Positions 1 to 6,875 of a stretch of 9,739 bases of DNA are shown piece after piece. How positions within the stretch are numbered: the stretch's first letter is position 1; every line of letters begins with the position of its first letter. The stretch lies in NCBI GenBank assembly GCA_020860865.1, contig JAJBTL010000418.1, forward strand, positions 698 through 10,436, read 5' to 3'. The translations under genes and the position numbers were made by a program. Source of the DNA: Planctomycetota bacterium. Lineage in GTDB: Bacteria > Planctomycetota > SZUA-567. The notes beneath the pieces are model-generated. The model was not told where the DNA came from. It worked only from the letters and a program-made list of their open reading frames with translations, and searched no databases.

Positions 1-975
1 GTCACCACCTGGACAAACGAATCGGACGGCGCCCTCGCCTGCGATCTGGACGGGAACCTCGTCGCCGTCGCCCTGACGCCCAGGATAAAACGGTCGTCGT
101 CCCAAAACGGCGACATCATGGACAAACCGACGGCGACAAGCGGTTTTCGCCCGATAGACGTGCTTCATACCACGCTTCTCGCCGACAACGCCTTCGACCC
201 GACCCTTCGGCCCATAGCCGAAGAGCAGGGCCGCCGCCTTATCGACCTCGGCGTCGAATTCCAGTCTCTCGACCAGAATACCGCCAGGCTCTTCAAGGCG
301 GTTCGTGAGACCCGTGGCGGCCGCATCGGCCTTCTCGTGACGCATGTCTATCCCGGTTCGGTCGCCGACGAAATCGGCCTCAAGGAGAAGGACATTCTCC
401 TCCGACTGAACGTCGAGGGCGAGCGCCAGTCCATCGAACTCCGATCGAGCGACTTTTTCTTCAACGATCTTGTCGACGACGCGGACATGTCGCCGGAAAT
501 GCTCCGGATGCGCTTCCAGTACCTGCCGCCGCCGTGGCCCAACCGGGAAAACGTCGTCTCGACCCTCCTCACCGCTTTCGGCCCGGGCCGGAGCGCCACC
601 CTGACCTATCTTCGGGACGGCGCGGAACACACGGCCGATTTCACCACCGCCTATTACGAACCGGACTACCGGAGCGCCAAACGGGAGAAATTCCCCGCCC
701 TCGGCCTGACCGCGAAACCGATCACCTACGAGGTCGCCCGGTATTTCGGCCTGAAAGACAAGAACGGCGTCATCATCTCGAAAGTGGAAGACGGCGGCAA
801 GGCGTCGGTGGCCGGGCTGCACCGCTACCTCATAATCACCCAGGTAAACGGCCAGGCCGTCACCAGCCTTGACGATTTCGCCAAAAAGGTGGGCGGCGTC
901 GAGGACGGCAGCGCCCCGTCTGTCGAACTCACCGTCGCCGGCTTTGGGAAGACCAGACTGGTCAGACTGGAGTAG
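1..975 (+). CDS. PDZ-domain protein, probable trypsin-like (HtrA-type) protease, 5'-truncated by window edge
   Basis: The reading frame is open from base 1, so the gene starts before the window; 324 residues are visible. The first ~28 residues contain NESDGALACDLDGNLVAV, which resembles the last strands of a trypsin-like domain, where GNSGG carries the catalytic serine and is followed by a DLDG turn. The serine is kept but the flanking glycine pattern is altered. Two PDZ-like domains follow. The first, about residues 85-215, has GRIGLLVTHVYPGSVADEIG and KEKDILLRLN, with a ~40-residue insertion before its last strands. The second, about 233-322, has NGVIISKVEDGGKASVAG and a VNGQAVTSLDDF strand-helix. 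HtrA-type proteins act in the periplasm on misfolded proteins. The catalytic His and Asp would lie upstream of the window, so activity cannot be judged. The methionine at 118 falls after the protease-like segment and is unlikely to be the start. Confidence 0.75.
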   Translation, partial: VTTWTNESDGALACDLDGNLVAVALTPRIKRSSSQNGDIMDKPTATSGFRPIDVLHTTLLADNAFDPTLRPIAEEQGRRLIDLGVEFQSLDQNTARLFKAVRETRGGRIGLLVTHVYPGSVADEIGLKEKDILLRLNVEGERQSIELRSSDFFFNDLVDDADMSPEMLRMRFQYLPPPWPNRENVVSTLLTAFGPGRSATLTYLRDGAEHTADFTTAYYEPDYRSAKREKFPALGLTAKPITYEVARYFGLKDKNGVIISKVEDGGKASVAGLHRYLIITQVNGQAVTSLDDFAKKVGGVEDGSAPSVELTVAGFGKTRLVRLE

Positions 976-1030
976 GGGAGGGGCTGCGATCCAGAGGTGT
1001 TGGTGAATATGCGTTGCAAAAGACCTGTAA

Positions 1031-1182
1031 GAGCATGTTGTTTAAAAAGCGTCTCGCCGCGCCATACGTCGTCAAAATTGGCTCCCCGGAGTGGTTTTGG
1101 GCCATACCGCCGGCCCAAAAGCCAAGCCTGGTGCCGATTTTTCCTCGTCTGGCACGACGATCCGCAATTTAACAACACGCTC
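1031..1182. mobile_element. Palindromic MITE-like element with TAA flanking repeats
   Basis: The left end GAGCATGTTGTTTAAA (1031-1046) is nearly the reverse complement of the right end TTTAACAACACGCTC (1168-1182). Similarity continues inward for the whole arm, about 70 bases each side with two or three small gaps and many substitutions. It ends in a perfect 9-bp central hairpin, TTTTGGGCC (1095-1103) with GGCCCAAAA (1112-1120), around an 8-base loop. Both outer ends are bordered by a direct TAA (1028-1030 and 1183-1185), as expected for a 3-bp target duplication. There is no transposase inside, so it would be a non-autonomous element. The family is not identified; GAG-type ends with 3-bp duplications occur in some IS5-family groups, but that link is a guess. 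It fills most of the gap between the PDZ gene and dapB and, if transcribed, would form a long hairpin that could end transcription of the PDZ gene. Confidence 0.65.
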
Positions 1183-1226
1183 TAACACCGTGCGGAAGAC
1201 AGCCTTTCGCCGGGGGAGATGTGGAG

Positions 1227-1233
1227 AAAGGAG
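1227..1233 (+). promoter_or_regulatory. Ribosome binding site of dapB
   Basis: AAAGGAG stands nine bases before the ATG at 1243. It decides the start: an in-frame ATG at 1219 lies upstream of this site and would add eight residues (MWRKENHT) not expected before the Rossmann strand VKIAIAGAGG. Confidence 0.85.
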
Positions 1234-1242
1234 AATCACACC

Positions 1243-2031
1243 ATGGTAAAAATCGCCATCGCCGGTGCCGGCGGCCGGATGGGCCAGCGGTTACTCGCCC
1301 TGTCCGACGCCGACCCGGACTTCGAATTGGTCCAGGCTCTCGAGTGGGAGGGCTTCCCGCTTCTCGGCCAGGACGTGGGCGCCCTGGCGCCCCGTGCCGC
1401 CGGGGTCAAATGGTCCTGCGGCCTGGCGCCCGGTGCCGACGTTCTTATCGATTTCTCGGCGCCCGAGAGCACGCTCCGGAACGCCGGCCAGGCCCGGGAA
1501 CGTGGCACCGCCCTCGTCATCGGCACCACCGGCCTCGAACCGGAACAGGAGGAGACGATCCGCGCCGTGGCGGATACGGTTCCGGTCATTCTGGCGCCGA
1601 ACTTCAGTCTCGGCGTTAATCTCCTGTTCAAATTAGCGGCGGAGGCGGCGAAAGTTCTCGGTGACGACTACGACATTGAAATTGTCGAGACGCACCACAA
1701 CCAGAAGGTCGACGCTCCGTCGGGAACGGCCCTGGGGATAGCGAAGGCGGTCGCGAACGAACTCGACCGGAAAATCCCGGAAGACGTGGTCAATGGCCGC
1801 GCCGGCCGTCCGGGCAAGCGCACCCGTAAGGAAATCGGCATGCACGCCCTCCGTATGGGATCCATCCCGGGCGATCACACCATCCATTTCGCCAACGATG
1901 TGGAAGTGGTATCCATCAGCCACCGGGCCCAATCCCGCGACGTTTTCGCCGCCGGCGCCCTCCGCGCCGCCAAATGGATTGTCGGAAAGCCGGCCGGAAT
2001 GTATTCTATGGCCGATTTGCTGTTTGGGTAA
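1243..2031 (+). CDS. dapB: 4-hydroxy-tetrahydrodipicolinate reductase (DapB)
   Basis: DapB reduces the cyclic product of dihydrodipicolinate synthase with NAD(P)H in the cytoplasm, the second dedicated step towards diaminopimelate and lysine. The 262-residue protein is of normal family length. The nucleotide-binding loop GAGGRMG is at residues 8-14, preceded by strand VKIAIA. The strand VLIDFSAPEST (67-77) and GTTGLEPEQ (94-102) are family landmarks. APNFSLGVNLLFKLA (118-132) leads into the catalytic signature ETHHNQKVDAPSGTA (149-163), with the catalytic histidine pair at 151-152, Lys155 and the substrate-binding SGT at 160-162. The C-terminal HRAQSRDVFAAGALRAAKWI helix and GMYSMADLL end are also typical. 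The gene stands alone: no other lysine-pathway gene is visible, the palindromic element precedes it and a terminator follows it. No lysine riboswitch is visible upstream. Confidence 0.97.
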   Translation: MVKIAIAGAGGRMGQRLLALSDADPDFELVQALEWEGFPLLGQDVGALAPRAAGVKWSCGLAPGADVLIDFSAPESTLRNAGQARERGTALVIGTTGLEPEQEETIRAVADTVPVILAPNFSLGVNLLFKLAAEAAKVLGDDYDIEIVETHHNQKVDAPSGTALGIAKAVANELDRKIPEDVVNGRAGRPGKRTRKEIGMHALRMGSIPGDHTIHFANDVEVVSISHRAQSRDVFAAGALRAAKWIVGKPAGMYSMADLLFG

Positions 2032-2078
2032 AAAAGTCAAAAAGCCGTTGTGGCAGTAAGAAAATTATCAAACACAAG

Positions 2079-2110
2079 AAAGGCCGTCCCGACAGTGAGG
2101 GGCGGCCTTT
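2079..2110 (+). terminator. Hairpin terminator after dapB
   Basis: AAAGGCCGTCCC (2079-2090) pairs with GGGGCGGCCTTT (2099-2110) in a 12-bp stem with one G-U pair and an 8-base loop. The T-tract after it is short (CTTTATGTATT), so termination may be less than complete. It sits 47 bases after the dapB stop. Confidence 0.7.
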
Positions 2111-2215
2111 ATGTATTGATAATGGCTACAAAATGAGTGGAAGAGGTATGCGTATACTGGCGGAATCATGGCCACCGTCAGAAAATCACACAAAAAAGCA
2201 ATAAATAGAGTGAAA

Positions 2216-2245
2216 TAGACAACGGGGAAAAGGCAATAGTATAAG
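2216..2245 (+). promoter_or_regulatory. Candidate sigma-70-type promoter
   Basis: TAGACA (2216-2221) and TATAAG (2240-2245) are separated by 18 bases, each one mismatch from consensus. A transcript from here would start near 2252 and could run to the hairpin at 2651-2688 or on into the barrel gene. Such matches arise by chance in A/T-rich DNA, so this is only a candidate. Confidence 0.3.
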
Positions 2246-2409
2246 TGAGGTAGATATCTGCCGTGCCGGTTTGCTGGTCCTTCGTGCGTTTTAAAAAATA
2301 AATGTGGCATTGGTGAGGGGAATAGACATAATCGGGTACAGGGAGATGAATCGAACGAACGATAGTACCCTGTTGGCACTGGAATCACCACGGTCTCAAC
2401 TTTTTTCCT

Positions 2410-2442
2410 TCGAAAAATTTCGACCTTTTTTAAAAAATTTCG
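2410..2442. repeat. A/T tracts with 20-bp direct repeat and small palindrome
   Basis: AAAAATTTCG occurs at 2413-2422 and again at 2433-2442, exactly 20 bp apart, i.e. about two helical turns. The first copy is part of a near-palindrome TCGAAAAATTTCGA (2410-2423), and TTTTTTAAAAAA (2426-2437) lies between and into the second. Tracts phased like this tend to bend DNA and can be protein-binding sites. The start of the barrel gene is about 300 bp downstream. Confidence 0.4.
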
Positions 2443-2562
2443 GTGTAAGTTGGCGCTGGTGGACGAGTGGTTTGGAGCCGAAACATCGGGTTATACTTGA
2501 ACTTATGCGGATCAAGGTCACGTTGAAGCGGAAAAAGTGCGTTTCGGCAGATAAATTTGATC

Positions 2563-2591
2563 TTGACAGTACCGTGAAAATCAGCGAGAAT
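2563..2591 (+). promoter_or_regulatory. Candidate promoter of the barrel protein gene
   Basis: A perfect TTGACA (2563-2568) is followed after 17 bases by GAGAAT (2586-2591), which matches the -10 consensus at four of six positions. Transcription would start near 2598, giving a leader of about 150 bases before the ATG at 2746 that contains the hairpin at 2651-2688. Confidence 0.4.
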
Positions 2592-2650
2592 CCGCATCGT
2601 GTCAAGCTATCCCTCGTGCAGGATGGTAGAAGTCGTTTGAGGAAACAACT

Positions 2651-2688
2651 GCTAGAGACGGCTTGAAGGAGAGTCTCAGCACTTTTTT
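2651..2688 (+). terminator. Terminator-like hairpin or attenuator ahead of the barrel gene
   Basis: GCT-A-GAGAC (2651-2659) pairs with GTCTC-AGC (2673-2680) in an 8-bp stem with one bulged A and a 13-base loop. A T-run follows at 2683-2688 and a second, longer one at 2696-2703. It lies between the best candidate promoter and the barrel gene, so it could end an upstream transcript or act as a conditional stop in the leader of the barrel mRNA. Confidence 0.4.
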
Positions 2689-2745
2689 GAGGATCTTTTT
2701 TTTAGATTCGTTTGTGTGGAGTTTTCCCTAGAGAAAGGTGATGAT

Positions 2746-4179
2746 ATGAAAATGAGAGTTTTATTGGGGTGGTTGTTCGCGGTGGCGCTGGTTTGCCCCA
2801 CTGCGTTTGCCACGGAAGCGTACGACATTGGTACGTACACGGAAGAACAGATTGAGGTTATCGAGAATCAGGTCGACATCGCCGAAGCTTTTGCAAAGCG
2901 TGCGGACGCCGACGAGACCCTCGTGACCGACATCTTCGTCGGTCAGACGGGTGGCACGGCTCTTCCGGCCATCAATGCCATTATTGCTTCTTTGCAGGTT
3001 GATCCGGGGGCGGCTGCTTCGGGCTACGATCGCTTGACCGATGACCAGAAGAAGACGGTTATCTTCCTCGATCGTATTACTGGCAGAGATGACAGCGGCC
3101 CTGACGCTGCGGCGACCTTCAAGCGGGGAGCCTTTGTCAACGATTCGCGCGCGTTTGTTGGTGCGGTCGGTGTCGCCTCCGTCAATGCTGGTGTCCTGAC
3201 CGCTCAGGCCATTGGTGGTACCGGCGGTGAAATTGACAGCCGTATTAACACCATCATGGCGGAACGTCGTGGTATGGTTGAGCGGTTCGGTTCCGATGCC
3301 GGCATGGCGTCGTACAACATGAACAGCAACCTTGCCAACCGCATCTGGGTGTCGCCGTTCTACACCTGGCAGGACATGGGTGAAAAGGACAACTACGAAG
3401 GCTTTGACTACAAGGCTTGGGGCGCGTCCCTCGGTTATGACCACGCCTTCGGCCCGGTCACCATCGGCGGTGCCTTCACCTACAGCCGTGGCGATTTGGA
3501 CGTCGACAATGTCAATGATGATAACACCATTGATAACTATGCCGTCTCCCTCTACGCCAACTTCTACTCCCGCACTGGTTTCTTCGCGACTCTGTCCGGT
3601 GGCTTCAACTACGGCGACAACGACATGGAACGCTGGATTGCCAACGGTGCTGGTGCTGGTGGAGCTACTGGTGGCTGGCAGCGCGATGACAACCACACCA
3701 ACACCTACTGGGTCGGTGGTAAGGTTGGCTATGACTGGAAGCTTTCCCCGAACTTCACCTTGACCCCGAGCGTCGGGCTCTACTGGAGCGAGTCCAAGGG
3801 TTCATCCTACACCTCCACTGGTGCCATGGGTAACCTGCACTATGACAAGATCACCCAGAAGTCGCTCATGCTGCCCATCGACTTGGCCGCTCGCTACCGC
3901 GTCGACCTCGGCAGTGACAGCAGCGTCACCTTCAAGGTTGCTGGTGGTTACGCCTACAACTTCAAGAAGGACGGCGCCTCTGGTTGGTTGAACTACGACT
4001 TCGCCAATACACCGGCCGTCGCTGTCAGTGGTGCCCGTCCGGGCCACAGCAGCTGGAACGTTGGCGCTGGCGTGATGTACCAGAAGGGTCGTTGGGACGT
4101 TGGTGTTGACTACCGTTACGATGGCCGTTCGAAGTTGGACGCCCACCGTATCAGCGCCACCCTCGGTGTGAACTTCTAA
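2746..4179 (+). CDS. Outer-membrane autotransporter-type beta-barrel protein
   Basis: The start is the ATG at 2746, preceded by AAAGGTG (2734-2740); it gives a 477-residue protein with a clear signal peptide (positive MKMR, hydrophobic core to residue 20, likely cleavage after AFA at 23). Residues 24 to about 195 form a mostly helical or mixed region rich in Asp and Ala (for example EEQIEVIENQVDIAEAFAKR, 33-52) without a recognised passenger domain. From about 198 (NRIWVSPFYTWQDM) to the end, strands of alternating aromatic and small residues follow, as in the autotransporter barrel domain, and the protein ends in ATLGVNF with the terminal Phe used by the outer-membrane assembly machinery. 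Codons ending in T (GGT, GCT, CGT) are much more common than in the neighbouring genes, which fits high expression or a different origin. With no large passenger it may be an abundant porin-like or surface protein. It is a single-gene unit with its own terminator. Confidence 0.8.
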   Translation: MKMRVLLGWLFAVALVCPTAFATEAYDIGTYTEEQIEVIENQVDIAEAFAKRADADETLVTDIFVGQTGGTALPAINAIIASLQVDPGAAASGYDRLTDDQKKTVIFLDRITGRDDSGPDAAATFKRGAFVNDSRAFVGAVGVASVNAGVLTAQAIGGTGGEIDSRINTIMAERRGMVERFGSDAGMASYNMNSNLANRIWVSPFYTWQDMGEKDNYEGFDYKAWGASLGYDHAFGPVTIGGAFTYSRGDLDVDNVNDDNTIDNYAVSLYANFYSRTGFFATLSGGFNYGDNDMERWIANGAGAGGATGGWQRDDNHTNTYWVGGKVGYDWKLSPNFTLTPSVGLYWSESKGSSYTSTGAMGNLHYDKITQKSLMLPIDLAARYRVDLGSDSSVTFKVAGGYAYNFKKDGASGWLNYDFANTPAVAVSGARPGHSSWNVGAGVMYQKGRWDVGVDYRYDGRSKLDAHRISATLGVNF

Positions 4180-4209
4180 GAAACATGTAATGAGTAACTA
4201 AGTGATTTG

Positions 4210-4271
4210 AGGCACCTGCTTCGTTCGGCTCTGAGTAATCCGGGGTCGGGCGAGGCAGGTGCCTTTTTTTT
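4210..4271 (+). terminator. Strong intrinsic terminator of the barrel gene
   Basis: AGGCACCTGCTTCG (4210-4223) pairs with CGAGGCAGGTGCCT (4251-4264) in a 14-bp stem with one G-U pair and a 27-base loop, followed directly by an eight-base T-run (4264-4271). It lies about 30 bases after the stop codon at 4177-4179. Confidence 0.92.
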
Positions 4272-4316
4272 ATCGTCGACTTCTTAATCCCTCATATTTC
4301 CTGGATAAGCTTAGCA

Positions 4317-4811
4317 ATGAACAAATATGCCGTTCCAGTTATAAGCCTAGTTATCGGCGTGGTGAGCATTTTTTTAATCCATACCTTCTTTAAACGTGCT
4401 TTTATGCCGTCCCTGTATCTTCAGCTGACAGCCACAAGCGGAGAGGCGGGGAAACAGCTCTACCTTCGCTTTACAAATATAGGTTCTTCGGATATCACTC
4501 TCGACACTGATAGCATGCGCCTCTCTCTATTGTCCCTTCCGAACAAACCAAATGTATACATGATATATGCAAATAGTGATAGCGGTGGCGGACGCGGAGG
4601 AGCAAGCGGAAGGGGTGTTACTCTTGCTCCGCAACAATCTTTCGTTTTACCGAATTTTAGGGCGGCAATCGTTAACGCCTTTTCCGAACGGAATAGTAGT
4701 CAACAACCGCTTGTGTATGCCTCCTACGAGAGTCTTCAGGACGATGGCGGACGATACTGGCATGGCAATGTCAAGTCATTCCCCATGACACTGGACCTGA
4801 CCGATGGCTAA
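4317..4811 (+). CDS. Hypothetical membrane-anchored protein, partner of the O-antigen ligase-like gene
   Basis: I do not recognise a family for this 164-residue protein. Residues 5-24 (AVPVISLVIGVVSIFLIHTF) form one membrane helix, followed by KR, and the rest is soluble. The soluble part has beta-type segments (SLYLQLTATSGEAGKQLYLRF, about 32-52) and a glycine-rich loop SGGGRGGASGRG (about 88-99). The orientation is not certain; a single N-terminal anchor with an extracytoplasmic domain is the simplest reading. The ribosome binding site is weak (GGATAAG at 4303-4309). The stop overlaps the start of the next gene by eight bases, so the two are almost certainly one operon and probably act together in envelope glycan assembly. 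Codon use is less GC-biased than in dapB. Confidence 0.75.
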   Translation: MNKYAVPVISLVIGVVSIFLIHTFFKRAFMPSLYLQLTATSGEAGKQLYLRFTNIGSSDITLDTDSMRLSLLSLPNKPNVYMIYANSDSGGGRGGASGRGVTLAPQQSFVLPNFRAAIVNAFSERNSSQQPLVYASYESLQDDGGRYWHGNVKSFPMTLDLTDG

Positions 4812-6645
4812 ATCACTGGCAAAAAAAGCGCGATCCGCTTTCCTCTATCAATCGCTTTATCGCTGTCGCGTTGTGCCGATATTCGTCTACATAATCTTGC
4901 CGGTACTGGCGGTCCGGATGTCCCTGGTCGCCGTGGCCCCCGATGCCACCGCATTATGGGAAACCTTTTTTGTTGGTGATATTCGTTCCTGGTGGAAAGC
5001 GGTATTCGTGGTTGGTACAGCGTTATGGATGGCTCTTCACTGCGTGATTTTTCTTGTCGGTGGCTGGCGCCCGTCTTCTGGTTTGTTTATGATCACGATA
5101 CCACTGGCCGGCCTGGCTGTCCTTATCTCCGCCGTTATATCAGAATACCCATACACCACATGGATCGGCTACACGGCCCAATACGAGGGCGCGGCAGTGT
5201 TGCTTGCGTATCTTGTCGGCATGTGGTATACGGCCCAGACCGTCGATACGCCACGGTGGCTGTACCGAATTATTGGATTTACCGAAAGCGTCAACGCCGC
5301 TATTGGCATCGCCAAAGGCATGGGATGGGATTTTTGGCTGACCGACGCGGGCCGCTGGGTTATCGGCGCCGGCGAAGGCAACATCAAGAGCCTATTCGCC
5401 GATAGTCGTTTGGCATCGGGTACAGTCTTTCAGCCAAACCATTTCGGCATGTTTATGGTGGTAATTACCATGGTGTCCCTTGGGATGCTGTTCTATGAGA
5501 CCAGGAAGGGGTGGCTGACTTATTGGGCGGTGAACAGCCTCGCGGCCTGCCTGTCCGTCATTTTCAGCCATTCACGCGCCGCCGTGATAATCCTCTTTTT
5601 CCTATTACTAACCTTCGCCGTGGTGTTTACTGCCGGAAAAATTCGGGGAGGGCGTATTCAATCAGGTTTACCTTCACGGTTCGCCGGTCGAACAATATGG
5701 TTGTTCGCTGCTGTGGTATTGGTTGTGGTGGTGGTATTGGTCGCAGCATCATCGAGTGTACGCGGAGCGTTCCGCCAAATGATTGGCCGAAGCACCGTGA
5801 ACATCGACGCAGGACAAAGCGACCTGGTGGCGGTTGATCTCCACGACGGCGCCCTCTACTTTGATACCATCGATTCCGCCTATTCACTTGAACGAAACCG
5901 GAACGGTCAATGGGTGGCGTTTCGTCGTCATGACGCCAACGTTCCTCACGGCGCACCGTTGGACAGGAGCAGCGGCTATTGGTCAGCCGTTCCCGTATCA
6001 TCGATAAAAAGACTATCGCTTGAAGAAAGGAGCGGTGAAACGCTGCTCCGTTATGATGACATCGTACTCCGCCTTGTCGATATGGGTGGCGAGGTACGGA
6101 TCGTAGACACGCAAAACCGCGTTCTCAAAACCGCCCGCCCGGCGGCGTTTGTTGATTGGCCGTTTTCAGGTCATCTCTTAACCGGACGGGTCTACATCTG
6201 GTCCCGGGCACTTCCGTTGTTTTGGAACCATCCATGGTTTGGGAGTGGACCCGGCACATTTGCGTTGGTCTTTCCAACGACCGACCTCGTCGGCAAACAA
6301 CGGTATATCGCCAATTTTAACGAGGACAAAGGCCACGGCATCTGGATTCATTACCTGGTCGAACTGGGCCTTGTCGGCTGGTTGGCCTGGCTGGCACTCC
6401 TTGTCACTGTCGCCGTCGTCGCCTGGCGCCGTCGCGGACGGGAAATCCTTCCCGCCGCCATGGGTGCGGCCGGGTACCTGGCCGCGTCGTTGTCGAACGA
6501 CTCCACTGTCGGCGTCACTCCGGTCTTTATCGTACTCTGCGGCATTATCCTTGCAGCGGACAGGCGCTCGCGGTCGGACGATAATGCGGCCGTAAAGGAA
6601 CTGGCGAAATCCTCAGTGGGAACCCCTAAGAAACATCGGAAGTAA
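4804..6645 (+). CDS. O-antigen ligase/polymerase-like membrane protein (Wzy_C type)
   Basis: Members of this family join undecaprenyl-linked glycans to lipid A core, to each other or to proteins, at the outer face of the inner membrane. The 613-residue protein is polytopic: hydrophobic segments lie at about 22-46, 65-86, 93-113, 128-142, 210-230, 239-255, 259-277, 297-316, 522-541 and 554-585. Family landmarks are SGTVFQPNHFGMFM (205-218), FSHSRAA (254-260), GRVYIWSRALPLFWNHPWFG (461-480) with SGPGTF after it, and GHGIWIHYLVELGLVGW (510-526), which holds the conserved histidine region of the large periplasmic loop. Between 318 and about 455 that loop carries a ~130-residue beta-rich soluble stretch (DLVAVDLHDGALYFD, WVAFRRHD, LRLVDMGGEVRIVDTQNRVL), longer than usual. 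No clear Shine-Dalgarno precedes the ATG, which overlaps the previous gene by eight bases, so translation is probably coupled. The true acceptor cannot be told from sequence; a Wzy polymerase is the main alternative. Confidence 0.85.
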   Translation: MAKSLAKKARSAFLYQSLYRCRVVPIFVYIILPVLAVRMSLVAVAPDATALWETFFVGDIRSWWKAVFVVGTALWMALHCVIFLVGGWRPSSGLFMITIPLAGLAVLISAVISEYPYTTWIGYTAQYEGAAVLLAYLVGMWYTAQTVDTPRWLYRIIGFTESVNAAIGIAKGMGWDFWLTDAGRWVIGAGEGNIKSLFADSRLASGTVFQPNHFGMFMVVITMVSLGMLFYETRKGWLTYWAVNSLAACLSVIFSHSRAAVIILFFLLLTFAVVFTAGKIRGGRIQSGLPSRFAGRTIWLFAAVVLVVVVVLVAASSSVRGAFRQMIGRSTVNIDAGQSDLVAVDLHDGALYFDTIDSAYSLERNRNGQWVAFRRHDANVPHGAPLDRSSGYWSAVPVSSIKRLSLEERSGETLLRYDDIVLRLVDMGGEVRIVDTQNRVLKTARPAAFVDWPFSGHLLTGRVYIWSRALPLFWNHPWFGSGPGTFALVFPTTDLVGKQRYIANFNEDKGHGIWIHYLVELGLVGWLAWLALLVTVAVVAWRRRGREILPAAMGAAGYLAASLSNDSTVGVTPVFIVLCGIILAADRRSRSDDNAAVKELAKSSVGTPKKHRK

Positions 6646-6683
6646 TACCGCCTTCCCCAACACGTCATTACCTCTTCATTCAG

Positions 6684-6719
6684 ACCGTCTTCCCACTCCG
6701 GGACAGACGGTTATTTTTT
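6684..6719 (+). terminator. Intrinsic terminator after the ligase-like gene
   Basis: ACCGTCT-TCCC (6684-6694) pairs with GGGA-C-AGACGGT (6700-6711), an 11-bp stem with one bulged C and a 5-base loop, followed by TATTTTTT with T6 at 6714-6719. It closes the two-gene operon about 40 bases after the stop. Confidence 0.85.
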
Positions 6720-6875
6720 GTACTCGGTTTTTCCTGCCCCAACGCGTGAACGCGGGTATACCGTGCCTTGTTGAAGGTGGGTGAAATGGCGGTCGTGGCT
6801 CATGGCGTGTACGGTCAAAAACACGCTACTGTAATGAGTCACGGTCGCCGATTTGGACAGGAAGGGAAAACGACA

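Larger units (their letters stand above)
2111..2745. other. Long A/T-richer intergenic region upstream of the barrel protein gene
   Basis: No convincing gene is seen. An open frame runs from a GTG at 2304 to a TGA at 2664-2666 (120 residues), but it has no ribosome binding site, no recognisable domain and A-T-rich codons unlike the neighbouring genes, so I do not call it coding. The region is visibly richer in A and T than the genes on either side. It holds two promoter-like pairs (2216-2245 and 2563-2591), phased A/T tracts (2401-2442) and a hairpin with a T-run (2651-2688). It may be a regulatory leader, an untranslated RNA gene or the remains of an acquired segment. Confidence 0.5.

Noticed and set aside
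997..1185. Short plus-strand open frame (62 codons) downstream of the PDZ gene
   Set aside because: It lies almost wholly within the palindromic element and has no ribosome binding site or recognisable product; the symmetry of the element explains it.
1186..1242. Lysine riboswitch or attenuator before dapB
   Set aside because: The space between the palindromic element and the ribosome binding site is about 40 bases, too short for a lysine riboswitch, and no such structure is seen.
2325..2380. tRNA-like GAATCGAAC (reverse of a T-loop) on the minus strand
   Set aside because: The flanking bases do not form a T-stem, and no acceptor or anticodon stem can be built around it.
2304..2666. Plus-strand open frame of 120 codons before the barrel gene
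   Set aside because: No Shine-Dalgarno at the GTG or the internal ATGs, no recognisable domain, A/T-rich non-biased codons; recorded as intergenic instead.
2761..3696. Minus-strand open frame (311 codons) opposite the barrel gene
   Set aside because: The plus strand has a signal peptide, barrel strands, ribosome binding site and terminator; the minus frame has only Val/Thr/Gly-rich shadow sequence.
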